Shown piece after piece: positions 1-9,612 of a DNA stretch of 64,000 nucleotides. Source of the DNA: Streptomyces vinaceus (lineage in GTDB: Bacteria > Actinomycetota > Actinomycetes > Streptomycetales > Streptomycetaceae); contig NZ_CP023692.1 in the NCBI RefSeq assembly GCF_008704935.1, positions 4,803,001 to 4,867,000 of the forward strand. Reading direction: 5' to 3'. The notes under the pieces were generated by a model, which saw only the letters and a program-made list of their open reading frames with translations, searched no databases and was not told the origin of the DNA. Each line of letters starts with the position of its first letter. Position 1 is the first letter of the stretch. Made by a program: the position numbers and the translations under genes.

Positions 1-951
1 GGCGGCGAGCCCCGCCGCGGAGACGGCGGCCGCCGCGTAGCCGTCCCAGGCGTCGGGCCCGTCCACCCGGCCCTGCGCGGCCGCGGCCACCCAGCGCCGC
101 AGCTGGCGGTCGTAGGCGTCGGCGAAGCGCACGGTGAAGTCCTGCGGGATCTCGCCGTAGCTGTGGCCCGCGGACCGCACCAGCATCGCCCGGCCCTCAC
201 CGATCTGGGCGCTGCCGGACTCGCCGACCGCCTCGCAGCGGACCTCGTAGCCGAAGCCGCAGTTGACGAAGATCTCCACGTCGACGATCGCGCCGCCCGC
301 GGTCTCCAGCAGCACCAGCCGGGGATCGCGCAAGCCCTCGGGGGCCGCCGAGCTGGGCGCCGGGGAGAGCACGGAGACCGCCGTGACCTCCTGGCCGAGC
401 AGCCAGCGCGCCGCGTCGACCTCGTGCACGACGGAGTCGGTGATCAGCATGTCGCTCGTGAAGAAGGGCGGCGAGGAGGCGTTGCGGTGCCGGCAGTGCA
501 GGAACAGCGGCCGCCCGATGCCGCCCGCGTCCAGCAGCTCCTTCAGCCGCTCGTACTCGGCGTCGAAGCGCCGCATGAACCCCACCTGCACCAGGCGCCT
601 GCCCAGCCGCTGCTCCGCCTCCATCACCCGCAGCGCCCCCGCCGGATCCGGGGTCAGCGGCTTCTCGCACAGCACCGGCAGCTCCCGCCCCAGGGCGTGC
701 AGGATCGCCTCCTCGTGGGCGGGCCCCGGGGAGGCGATCAGCACGGCCTGGACTCCGGGAGCCGCTATCGCCGCAGCCGGGTCCGTGTGCGCGCTCGCCC
801 CGTCCAGACCCGCCGCGACCGCCTTGACCCGGTCACCGTCCGGATCCGCCACGGCCACCACCCGGGCCCCGCCCACCGTCCGCCCGATCCGGCGGACATG
901 GTCGGCGCCCATCTTCCCCGTCCCGATGACGGCGATGCCCAGCGTGCTCAT
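1..951 (-). CDS. iolG: Gfo/Idh/MocA oxidoreductase, inositol 2-dehydrogenase type (C-terminus cut by window)
   Basis: Predicted cytosolic NAD-dependent sugar/cyclitol dehydrogenase. In this cluster its natural job is oxidation of myo-inositol to scyllo-inosose. The N-terminus carries a Rossmann loop (GTGKMG, residues 10-15), the family EKP motif (96-98, with the usual catalytic Lys) and a D-x3-H pair (D172, H176) typical of the catalytic site. The frame is open from the ATG at 951 to base 1, so about 317 residues are present and the end lies outside the window. It follows the IolE/IolI-like gene by 18 bp on the same strand and is probably co-transcribed with it. Family membership is clear. 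The exact substrate is inferred from the adjacent iol genes; another scyllo- or chiro-inositol dehydrogenase is possible. Confidence 0.8.
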   Translation of the reverse strand, partial: MSTLGIAVIGTGKMGADHVRRIGRTVGGARVVAVADPDGDRVKAVAAGLDGASAHTDPAAAIAAPGVQAVLIASPGPAHEEAILHALGRELPVLCEKPLTPDPAGALRVMEAEQRLGRRLVQVGFMRRFDAEYERLKELLDAGGIGRPLFLHCRHRNASSPPFFTSDMLITDSVVHEVDAARWLLGQEVTAVSVLSPAPSSAAPEGLRDPRLVLLETAGGAIVDVEIFVNCGFGYEVRCEAVGESGSAQIGEGRAMLVRSAGHSYGEIPQDFTVRFADAYDRQLRRWVAAAAQGRVDGPDAWDGYAAAAVSAAGLAA

Positions 952-969
952 CTCTTGTTCCCTCCGGGG

Positions 970-1884
970 TCAGCGGGCGCCGCAGGAGCGCAGGTAGGCG
1001 CGGGTACGGCGGGCGATCGGCAGCGGCCGGTCGGGCGGGCACGGGTACATGTCCTGCTCGACGATGGCGAAGAGGTCCACGCCGAGCCGCTGGGCGGCCG
1101 CGAGGACGGGCTCCAGCGCGGGCACCCCCGACGGAGGCTCGCACATCACCCCGCGGGCCACGGCCGGCCCGAAGGGCAACTGCTCCGACAGGACTTCGGC
1201 GAGGACCCGCGGGTCGACCTGCTTGAGGTGGAGGTAGCCGATCCGCTCGGCGAAGGTCTCGATGGCCCGGACGCTGTCGCCGCCGCAGTAGGCGTAGTGC
1301 CCGGTGTCCAGGCACAGGGAGACCAGGTCCGGGTCGGTGGCGTCCAGGAAGCGGGCCACGCTCGAAGGGGTGTCGATGTGGGTGTCGGCGTGCGGGTGGA
1401 CGACGATCCGCAGCCCGTACCGCTCCCGCACCTCGCGGCCCAGGCGCTCGGTCTGCGTGGTCAGTTCACGCCATTGCCCGGCGGTGAGGGTGCGGTCCTC
1501 CAGCACCTTGCCGGTCTTGTCGTCCCGCCAGAACGACGGGATGACCACGAGGTGGCCCGCGCCCACGGCCTGGGTGAGCGCCGCGATCCGCGACACGTGC
1601 TCCCAGGTGTCCGCCCAGACGGCGGGCCCGTGATGGAGTCCTGTGAAGACGGTGCCGGCGCTGACGCGCAGACCCCGTCGCGCGGTCTCGTCGGTGAGGC
1701 GGGCGGGGTCGGTGGGCAGGTAGCCGTACGGGCCGAGCTCGATCCACTCGTACCCGGCGCCGGAGACCTCGTCGAGGAACCGCTCCCACGGCGTCTGCAG
1801 CGGATCATCGGGGAACCAGACACCCCAGGAGTCCGGAGCCGAACCGATGCGGATACGGGTCAACGCGGGCGGGGAGGACGTCAT
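970..1884 (-). CDS. Sugar phosphate isomerase/epimerase (AP endonuclease 2 / IolE-IolI family)
   Basis: TIM-barrel protein of about 304 residues. Metal-site segments are visible: the N-terminal SWGVWFPDD stretch, VVHPHADTH, CLDTGH and HLKQVD. These are shared by inosose dehydratase (IolE) and inosose isomerase (IolI). It is the only candidate here for the dehydration step between iolG and iolD, so an IolE role is likely, but sequence alone does not separate IolE from IolI. The ATG at 1884 is preferred over the upstream GTG at 1893 because AAGGTGG lies at ribosome-binding distance before it. It is divergent from iolC with only about 41 bp between the chosen starts, so each promoter must lie partly in the other gene. 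Confidence 0.75.
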   Translation of the reverse strand: MTSSPPALTRIRIGSAPDSWGVWFPDDPLQTPWERFLDEVSGAGYEWIELGPYGYLPTDPARLTDETARRGLRVSAGTVFTGLHHGPAVWADTWEHVSRIAALTQAVGAGHLVVIPSFWRDDKTGKVLEDRTLTAGQWRELTTQTERLGREVRERYGLRIVVHPHADTHIDTPSSVARFLDATDPDLVSLCLDTGHYAYCGGDSVRAIETFAERIGYLHLKQVDPRVLAEVLSEQLPFGPAVARGVMCEPPSGVPALEPVLAAAQRLGVDLFAIVEQDMYPCPPDRPLPIARRTRAYLRSCGAR

Positions 1885-1925
1885 GACGGCCACCTTAGGG
1901 GGCGAGACGAGTGGGAGGACTGCCT

Positions 1926-2876
1926 GTGACGACCGCGGACGATGTCACGTTCGACCTGATCACCATGGGGCGGATCGGGGTGGATCTCTACCCGCTGAGA
2001 ACGGGTGTACCGCTGGCGGAAGCGGACGCGTTCGGGAAGTTCCTGGGCGGCTCGCCCACCAACGTGGCCGTCGCGGCGGCCCGGCTCGGCCGGCGGGTGG
2101 CGGTGATCACCCGCACCGGAGCCGACCCCTTCGGCGCCTACCTCCGCGCCGAGCTGCGCGGATTCGGGGTGGACGACCGGTGGGTGGGGGAGGTCGCGCG
2201 GTACCCGACCCCGCTCACGTTCTGCGAGATCTTCCCGCCCGACGACTTCCCGCTCTACTTCTACCGGCTGCCGAAGGCTCCTGACCTGGAGATCGAGCCC
2301 GGGGAGCTCGACCTGGAGGCGGTACGGGCCGCACGGGTGTTCTGGATGACGGGTACGGGACTGAGCGCGGAGCCGAGCCGGTCCGCCACCCTCGCCGCCC
2401 TGGAGGCGCGCTCGAAGTCCGGTCTCACCGTCTTCGACCTCGACTGGAGGCCGACGCTGTGGGAGGAGGAGCCCGACGAGGCCTACGCACGGGCGCTGGG
2501 CCTCGCCACGGTGGCGGTCGGGAACGCGCAGGAGTGCGCGATCGCGACCGGGGAGAGCGAACCGCGGGCCGCGGCGCGGGCCCTGCTCGCGGCCGGGGTG
2601 GAGCTGGCGGTGGTGAAACGGGGACCGGAAGGGGTCCTGGCCATGGGACGGGACGGGACGGTGGTGGAGGCCGTCCCGGTGCCGGTCGAGGTGGTGAACG
2701 GGCTCGGGGCCGGCGACGCGTTCGGGGGCGCGCTGTGCCACGGACTGCTGGCGGGCTGGGAGCTGGAGCGCGTGCTCCGCTTCGCCAACGCGGCGGGGGC
2801 GATCGTGGCTTCGCGGCTGGCGTGCTCGGTGGCGATGCCGTACGCCAAGGAAGTGGAGGAGGTGCTGGGATCGTGA
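1926..2876 (+). CDS. iolC: 5-dehydro-2-deoxygluconokinase (PfkB family)
   Basis: Phosphorylates 5-dehydro-2-deoxy-D-gluconate (DKG) with ATP in myo-inositol breakdown. The protein has 316 residues. The PfkB N-terminal signature GGSPTNVAVAAARLG is present, and the C-terminal anion-hole motif GAGDAF (about 261-266, catalytic Asp 264) sits in NGLGAGDAFGGAL. The GTG at 1926 is chosen because GGGAGGA (1913-1919) precedes it at good spacing. First gene of a rightward operon; its stop overlaps the iolB start (GTGA). It ends before any aldolase domain, unlike the fused IolC-IolJ forms of some proteobacteria. Confidence 0.88.
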   Translation: MTTADDVTFDLITMGRIGVDLYPLRTGVPLAEADAFGKFLGGSPTNVAVAAARLGRRVAVITRTGADPFGAYLRAELRGFGVDDRWVGEVARYPTPLTFCEIFPPDDFPLYFYRLPKAPDLEIEPGELDLEAVRAARVFWMTGTGLSAEPSRSATLAALEARSKSGLTVFDLDWRPTLWEEEPDEAYARALGLATVAVGNAQECAIATGESEPRAAARALLAAGVELAVVKRGPEGVLAMGRDGTVVEAVPVPVEVVNGLGAGDAFGGALCHGLLAGWELERVLRFANAAGAIVASRLACSVAMPYAKEVEEVLGS

Positions 2877-3760
2877 CGGGCCGACTGGTCGCCTCGTACG
2901 AAATGGAGTTCGCGGCGCTGCGGGTGCTGGAGCTCGCACCGGGCCAGACGTACGCGCACACCTGCGGGGAGCGCGAGTGGATCGTGCTCCCGCTGTCCGG
3001 AGGCTGCGAGGTCCGCTGCGCGCAGGGGACGGCCCACGCGGAGGGGACGGGTCCCGCGGGCGCCGGGCCGCCGGTGTTCGAACTGCACGGACGGGACGGC
3101 GTGTTCGGCGGCGTGAGCGACTTCGCCTACCTGCCCCGGGACGGGCAGGCCGCGATCGGGTCCGCCGCCGGAGGGCGGTTCGCGCTCGTCGGGGCGCGGT
3201 GCGAGAACGTGCTGCCCGCCCGCTACGGGCCGGCCACGGGCGTCCCCGTCGAGATCCGCGGCGCCGGCCACTGCTCGCGCCAGGTCAACAACTTCGCCGC
3301 GGCCGACGTCTTCGACTGCGACCGGCTCATCGCCGTCGAGGTGCTCACCCCCGGCGGGAACTGGTCCTCCTACCCGCCCCACAAGCACGACGAGTTCCAC
3401 CCCGGCCACGAGTCCCGCCTCGAAGAGGTCTACTACTTCGAGATCGCCCCGCACGGAGAGACGCCCGGCCTCGGCTACCAGCGTGTCAGCCCGTCCCCCG
3501 CCGGGAAGACCGACATCCTCACCGAGGTGAGGACCGGGGACGCGGTGCTCATCCCGGACGGCTGGCACGGGCCGTCCATCGCCGCCCCGGGGCACGACAT
3601 GTACTACCTCAACGTCATGGCCGGACCCCCCGGCCAGCCCCGCGAGTGGCTGATCCGGGACCACCCCGACCACGCCTGGATCCGGGACACCTGGACCGCA
3701 CAGGGCGCCGACCCCCGGCTGCCCTTCCACCGACACCGAGCGGAGGACGAGACACCGTGA
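2873..3760 (+). CDS. iolB: 5-deoxy-glucuronate isomerase
   Basis: Converts 5-deoxy-D-glucuronate to 5-dehydro-2-deoxygluconate, downstream of IolD. The protein has 295 residues and a bicupin fold. The metal-binding cupin segment is visible as PPHKHDE (His170, His172), followed by RLEEVYYFE (Glu184/185) and a later Trp-His pair (WHGPS, His232). The GTG at 2873 overlaps the iolC stop in a GTGA, and the end overlaps iolD in the same way, so translational coupling is likely. The frame is open further upstream, but that part lies inside iolC and has no homology of its own. Confidence 0.88.
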   Translation: MTGRLVASYEMEFAALRVLELAPGQTYAHTCGEREWIVLPLSGGCEVRCAQGTAHAEGTGPAGAGPPVFELHGRDGVFGGVSDFAYLPRDGQAAIGSAAGGRFALVGARCENVLPARYGPATGVPVEIRGAGHCSRQVNNFAAADVFDCDRLIAVEVLTPGGNWSSYPPHKHDEFHPGHESRLEEVYYFEIAPHGETPGLGYQRVSPSPAGKTDILTEVRTGDAVLIPDGWHGPSIAAPGHDMYYLNVMAGPPGQPREWLIRDHPDHAWIRDTWTAQGADPRLPFHRHRAEDETP

Positions 3761-5625
3761 GGCTCACCGTCGCCCAGGCCCTCGTACGGTTCCTGGCCGC
3801 CCAGTACACCGAGCGCGACGGCCACCGCGAGCGGCTGATCGCCGCCACCTGGGGGATCTTCGGACACGGGAACGTCGCCGGCCTCGGGCAGGCCCTCCTG
3901 GAGAGCGGACCGGCCGCGATGCCCTTCCTCCAGGGACGCAACGAGCAGGCCATGGTGCACGCCGCCGTCGGGTACGCCCGCCGGCGCGGGCGGCTCTCGG
4001 CCCACGCCGTCACCACCTCGATCGGCCCCGGCGCCACCAACCTCGTCACCGGGGCCGCCCTCGCCACCATCAACCGGATTCCCGTACTCCTGCTGCCCGG
4101 CGACACGTTCGCCACCCGGCCCGCCGATCCCGTCCTCCAGCAGCTGGAGGTGGCCTACGCGGGCGACGTCTCCGTCAACGACACGCTGCGCCCCGTCTCC
4201 CGCCACTTCGACCGGATCACCCGCCCCGAGGCCCTGGTCCCGGCCGCCCTGCAGGCGATGCGGGTGCTCACCGACCCCGTGCAGACCGGCGCGGTGACGC
4301 TGGCGCTGCCGCAGGACGTCCAGGCAGAGGCGTACGACTGGCCGCCCGGGTTCTTCGCCGAGCGCGTGTGGGCCGTACGCCGGCCCCGGCCCGACCTGGA
4401 CGAGCTCGCCCGGGCCGCGGCGGCCGTACGGGACTCCGCCCGGCCGCTGATCATCGCCGGCGGCGGGATCCGGCACAGCGCCGCCCAGAGCGCGCTGGCC
4501 GAGTTCGCCGGGGCGACCGGGATCCCGGTCGCCTCCACGCAGGCGGGCAAGGGGGCGCTCCCGTACGACCACCCCGCCGATGTCGGCGGCATCGGGCACA
4601 CCGGCACCGCCACCGCCGACGAGCTGGCCCGCGGCGCCGACCTGGTCATCGCCGCCGGGACCCGGCTGACGGACTTCACCACCGCCTCCGGCACCCTGTT
4701 CCAGAACCCCGCCGTCCGCTTCCTCGGGCTCAACCTCGACCCGTACGACGCCCACAAGCTCGCCGGCCGGCCGGTGGTCTGCGATGCGCGGGCCGGCCTC
4801 GAAGAGCTCCGGGCCGCGGTCGCCGGGTACCGCGTGGACCCCGGGTACGAGAGGGCGTACAAAGCGGGGAAGAGCGCCTGGGAGCTCCTCGTCGACCGGG
4901 CCTACGCGGCCCCCGACGAGGACGCCGCCCCGACGCAGGCGCAGGTGCTCGGACTGCTCGACGCGCTCGTCGGCCCCGAGGACGTCCTGATCAACGCGGC
5001 CGGCTCGCTCCCCGGGGACCTGCACAAACTGTGGCGGACCCGCTCGGCGGACCAGTACCACGTGGAGTACGGGTACTCCTGCATGGGATACGAGATCCCG
5101 GCCGCGATCGGGGTCGCGCTCGCCGCCCCCGGCCGCCCGGTGTGGGCGCTGGTCGGCGACGGGACGTACCTGATGAACCCGACGGAGCTGGTCACCGCCG
5201 TGCAGGAAGGCCTCCCGGTCAAGGTGGTGATCCTCGACAACCACGGCTACGCCTCCATCGGCGGCCTCTCCGGGGCGGTGGGCGCGGAGGGCTTCGCCAC
5301 CGCCTACCGCTTCCGGGCGGCGGACGGTTCGTACACCGGCGCTCCGCTGCCGCTGGACCTCGCGGCCAACGCCGCCTCCCTCGGGATGGCCGTGATCCGC
5401 ACCCGCACCATCGGTGACCTGCGGAAAGCCCTCGCCGAAGCGCGTGCGGCGGACCGTCCCACATGTGTCTACGCACAGACCCGAACACCCGACACTGTGT
5501 CGGGCCCGCCCCCGGCACAGGCGTGGTGGGATGTTCCTGTGGCCGAGACCGCGACACGGAAAGCCGCGGCCGCGGCCCGCGAAGAGTACGACCGGCAAGC
5601 CGCGCAGCGACGTCGCCATCTGTGA
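3757..5625 (+). CDS. iolD: 3D-(3,5/4)-trihydroxycyclohexane-1,2-dione acylhydrolase (ThDP-dependent)
   Basis: Ring-opening enzyme of inositol catabolism, yielding 5-deoxyglucuronate. The protein has 622 residues with the three-domain layout of thiamine-diphosphate enzymes. The N-terminal Pyr domain holds the cofactor-activating Glu (E63 in GRNEQAM). The C-terminal PP domain holds GDG at 467-469 and the closing Asp-Asn at 494-495, which bind Mg-ThDP. The length is usual for IolD. The GTG at 3757 overlaps the iolB stop. The nearest alternative families are acetolactate synthase and benzoylformate decarboxylase, but the neighbours and the GIFGHGNVAGLG start fix the call. Confidence 0.9.
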   Translation: MRLTVAQALVRFLAAQYTERDGHRERLIAATWGIFGHGNVAGLGQALLESGPAAMPFLQGRNEQAMVHAAVGYARRRGRLSAHAVTTSIGPGATNLVTGAALATINRIPVLLLPGDTFATRPADPVLQQLEVAYAGDVSVNDTLRPVSRHFDRITRPEALVPAALQAMRVLTDPVQTGAVTLALPQDVQAEAYDWPPGFFAERVWAVRRPRPDLDELARAAAAVRDSARPLIIAGGGIRHSAAQSALAEFAGATGIPVASTQAGKGALPYDHPADVGGIGHTGTATADELARGADLVIAAGTRLTDFTTASGTLFQNPAVRFLGLNLDPYDAHKLAGRPVVCDARAGLEELRAAVAGYRVDPGYERAYKAGKSAWELLVDRAYAAPDEDAAPTQAQVLGLLDALVGPEDVLINAAGSLPGDLHKLWRTRSADQYHVEYGYSCMGYEIPAAIGVALAAPGRPVWALVGDGTYLMNPTELVTAVQEGLPVKVVILDNHGYASIGGLSGAVGAEGFATAYRFRAADGSYTGAPLPLDLAANAASLGMAVIRTRTIGDLRKALAEARAADRPTCVYAQTRTPDTVSGPPPAQAWWDVPVAETATRKAAAAAREEYDRQAAQRRRHL

Positions 5626-5637
5626 AGGAGCAAGGCA

Positions 5638-7135
<1,498 letters not shown>

Positions 7136-7137
<2 letters not shown>

Positions 7138-7175
7138 CCGACTGGCCGACTGACCGACTGGCCGACTCACCGACT
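7136..7175. repeat. 8-bp tandem repeat array after mmsA
   Basis: Five consecutive 8-bp units of the form (G/C)(A/G)CCGACT begin in the mmsA stop codon and end about 18 bp before the terminator hairpin. Alternating GACCGACT and GGCCGACT units give a 16-bp higher-order period. Confidence 0.85.
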
Positions 7176-7192
7176 GACCGGCCCCACGACCG

Positions 7193-7227
7193 GCTCGCCT
7201 CCCGCACCCCTCACGCGGGAGGCGAGC
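7193..7227. terminator. Bidirectional hairpin terminator between mmsA and the hydrolase
   Basis: Perfect 13-bp stem (7193-7205 with 7215-7227) and a 9-base loop, placed between two convergent stop codons. There is no strong T tract on either side, as is common in Streptomyces. Confidence 0.8.
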
Positions 7228-7233
7228 TCGTTC

Positions 7234-8403
7234 TCAGAACAGGGACCAGACGTCGTCGGCCGCCGCCGGGCTCCAGACCGCGTCCCCGTGGCCGTACCCC
7301 GGGACCACCGTGAAGGTCACGCGGTCGTTGCCGGCCCCGCGGATCAGCTCCGCGCCGCGCGGCTGGTCGCCGCGGCCCAGCGCGGTGTTGACCCACACCA
7401 CCTCCGTCCGCACGCGCTCCCAGGCGATCCGGTACGTCACCCCGTCGCCCGCCCATATCGCGGCCAGGTCCCGCATCAGGGCGTTCGGCACCAGCCCGCT
7501 GCCGAGCGCGGCGGTGGCCGCGTGCCAGGTGGCGAGCGGGGTGTGGGCCAGGGTGAACCGGTCCTCGCCCGGGGCGGCGCCGAAGGCGTACTCGCCCGCG
7601 CCGTGGCCCTGGGTGTAGATCCAGTTCGCCGGGCCCGGCAGGGCGGCCGTGCGGATCAGCGCGAAGTGGGCAAGTCCCGCGCGGGTGAAGCGGAGCGCCG
7701 GGTTCGCGGGCCACGGGACCGGGGAGGGCGCCGTGGGGTCGGTGACGGCCCCGGCGATCAGCGCCGCCAGCCCCGGGTCGGTCGCGTACGTGCCCTGCGC
7801 GAGCAGGCCCGTGTACGCGTCCCGGGTCGCGGCCGCCCGTAGCGCCGCTTCGCCGGTGTACGGTCCGGTGGTGTCCAGGGCCACCACCCGGCGCAGCCGC
7901 GGCGAGGCGTCGTACGAAGCCGCGTCGAGGGCCAGGGCGGCCCCGGCCGAGTGGCCGACGTACTGGTACGGCAGCCCCAGTACGGGATCCAGCGCGCGCA
8001 CCACTTCGGCCAGGTCCCGGCGGTGCGCCGCGAGCCCGTGACCGGCGGTGATCCCGGCGGCCGTGGCGCCGTCCTCGCGCGGGGTGACGCCGACCACCAA
8101 CAGGTCCCGGTGGCGCAGGTGATGGGCGAGGTTGTGGTCCCGCGGACCGCCCGGGGTGAAGAAGCCGGCGGCGAAGTTCAGGCCGCCGCCCGGCAGCAGG
8201 TACGCGACCCCGCGCGGCGGCCGCCGGGTATCCGCGACCACGTCCACCGCGGGGCCGCCGCCGGGCGGCCGCAGGGTCAGGCGGGTCCAGCCGGAGCCGT
8301 CGAGGCGCGTGGCGCTGCCCGCGCCGCTTCCGTTGCTGCTGCCCAGCGCGCGCTCGATGCGGGGCAGCAGCGCCGCGCCGCTCTCGGTGTGCCGAAGTTC
8401 CAT
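7234..8403 (-). CDS. Alpha/beta-hydrolase fold protein
   Basis: Predicted cytosolic hydrolase of 389 residues with no signal peptide. The nucleophile elbow is GHSAG (150-154, Ser152), preceded by the oxyanion segment LPGGGLNF (about 70-77). A candidate acid/His pair lies near the C-terminus, with a His in the GYGHGDAVW segment. The ATG at 8403 is chosen because GGGGAGAGC precedes it; the frame continues upstream without similarity. Substrate unknown. The TTGPYTGE and GAGEYAFG stretches give no recognised subfamily. It may be a single-gene unit: it faces mmsA convergently and lies 60 bp after the DUF916 gene. Confidence 0.7.
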   Translation of the reverse strand: MELRHTESGAALLPRIERALGSSNGSGAGSATRLDGSGWTRLTLRPPGGGPAVDVVADTRRPPRGVAYLLPGGGLNFAAGFFTPGGPRDHNLAHHLRHRDLLVVGVTPREDGATAAGITAGHGLAAHRRDLAEVVRALDPVLGLPYQYVGHSAGAALALDAASYDASPRLRRVVALDTTGPYTGEAALRAAATRDAYTGLLAQGTYATDPGLAALIAGAVTDPTAPSPVPWPANPALRFTRAGLAHFALIRTAALPGPANWIYTQGHGAGEYAFGAAPGEDRFTLAHTPLATWHAATAALGSGLVPNALMRDLAAIWAGDGVTYRIAWERVRTEVVWVNTALGRGDQPRGAELIRGAGNDRVTFTVVPGYGHGDAVWSPAAADDVWSLF

Positions 8404-8463
8404 CGGTGCTCTCCCCGTTGCCGGTGACGACCGCACGCCGTCACCGGGGGACACTGTCGCCCG

Positions 8464-9507
8464 TCAGCGCGTGGCGGCCAAGTCCGGTGCGGGCTCGGCC
8501 GCTTCCGCGGAGGAGCGGCGGCGGCGCCGCAGGACCAGGAAGGTGAGGGCGGCGCCCGCCAGCGCCAGCAGCGCGCCGAGGGCGGGCCACGGCACGGCGA
8601 CGAACTCCGCCTCCGACGCCGAGGCGAGGTCCGGATGGGCCGTCGCCCCGGCCGAGATCCGCACGGTCACCCAGTCCGACTGCGGTGCGTCCGGCCAGGG
8701 TTCGGTCAGCTCGATCCGCTGGCCGGGCAGCAGCACCAGCTTCAGCTCGCGGGCCGGCCGGTCCAGCACCGTACGGCCGAACAGCCCCTGGGCGGACACC
8801 GCCACCTTGGGCTCGACGACCACGTTGCCGCGGTTCACCAGCGCGTACGAGACGGTGGCGCGGGCGTTCTGGATCCACGGCAGCAGCGGCGCCGACCGGC
8901 TGACCCTCACGTCCTCCACGCTCAGTCCCGGAGTCACCGGCCCCGGCACCCGGAAGTACAGACGCGAGCCGACCTGCCGTTTCACCCCGACCTGGACCTT
9001 GCCCTCCTGCTGGATGCCCTCCACGGCGGTGTTGAGGGCGACGATCCCGCCGACGTGGTCGCCGGGCGTCGCGTCCTGGGGAACCTTCACCGTGAACGGG
9101 ATGTCCTTGCGGCCCTTGGGCGGCACGGTCACCGTGGTCGCCGTCTCGGGCGCCAGCGCGATCCACGCGCCCACGTCCTTGGGCTTCCGGTCCACCGGCA
9201 GCAGGGCGAAGGCGCCGCCGGCCGGGGTGTTCACGGCGTCGGTGGCGAAGATCTGGAAGGTCAGCTCCCGGTCGGAGGAGTTCAGGACGGTCACGCTGTC
9301 GCTCACCGTGGTCCCGGCCGCGCCCTGGTGGAAGAAGTAGGCCCGGTCGGTCATCGCCGCGCCGGCCGGGGGCGTCGGGAACACCCCCCAGGTGCCGTTG
9401 TCCGCGGCTGTCGCCTGCGCGGCCGGCACCAGGAGCAGGCCCGCGACCAGCAGCAACAGGGTGAGGAGCGGACCGTACGGTGCGGGGCGGGGGCGGGGGC
9501 GGCGCAT
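8464..9507 (-). CDS. DUF916-type secreted, membrane-anchored protein (WxL-associated peptidoglycan-binding family)
   Basis: 347 residues: a signal peptide (about 1-35, ending AQATA), two Ig-like beta regions, and a C-terminal membrane helix (about 310-332) followed by an Arg-rich tail. The motifs YFFHQGAAGTTVSDSV, the proline-rich VTVPPKGRKDIPF and PGDHVGGIVAL are typical of DUF916. In Firmicutes this family is encoded next to WxL cell-wall proteins and is thought to bind peptidoglycan. Here it lies 105 bp downstream of a WxL-like gene on the same strand. The role is inferred from that pairing. No enzymatic residues are expected. Confidence 0.7.
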   Translation of the reverse strand: MRRPRPRPAPYGPLLTLLLLVAGLLLVPAAQATAADNGTWGVFPTPPAGAAMTDRAYFFHQGAAGTTVSDSVTVLNSSDRELTFQIFATDAVNTPAGGAFALLPVDRKPKDVGAWIALAPETATTVTVPPKGRKDIPFTVKVPQDATPGDHVGGIVALNTAVEGIQQEGKVQVGVKRQVGSRLYFRVPGPVTPGLSVEDVRVSRSAPLLPWIQNARATVSYALVNRGNVVVEPKVAVSAQGLFGRTVLDRPARELKLVLLPGQRIELTEPWPDAPQSDWVTVRISAGATAHPDLASASEAEFVAVPWPALGALLALAGAALTFLVLRRRRRSSAEAAEPAPDLAATR

Positions 9508-9612
9508 GGGCGGTTCTCCAGTCGGCGCGGTGGGCGGGGCGGGGGCGGAAGGAGAAGGGGTGGTGCGGCGCCGTGGCGCCGCACCACCCTGGGTCGCGCT
9601 GCTCCTGCCGGG

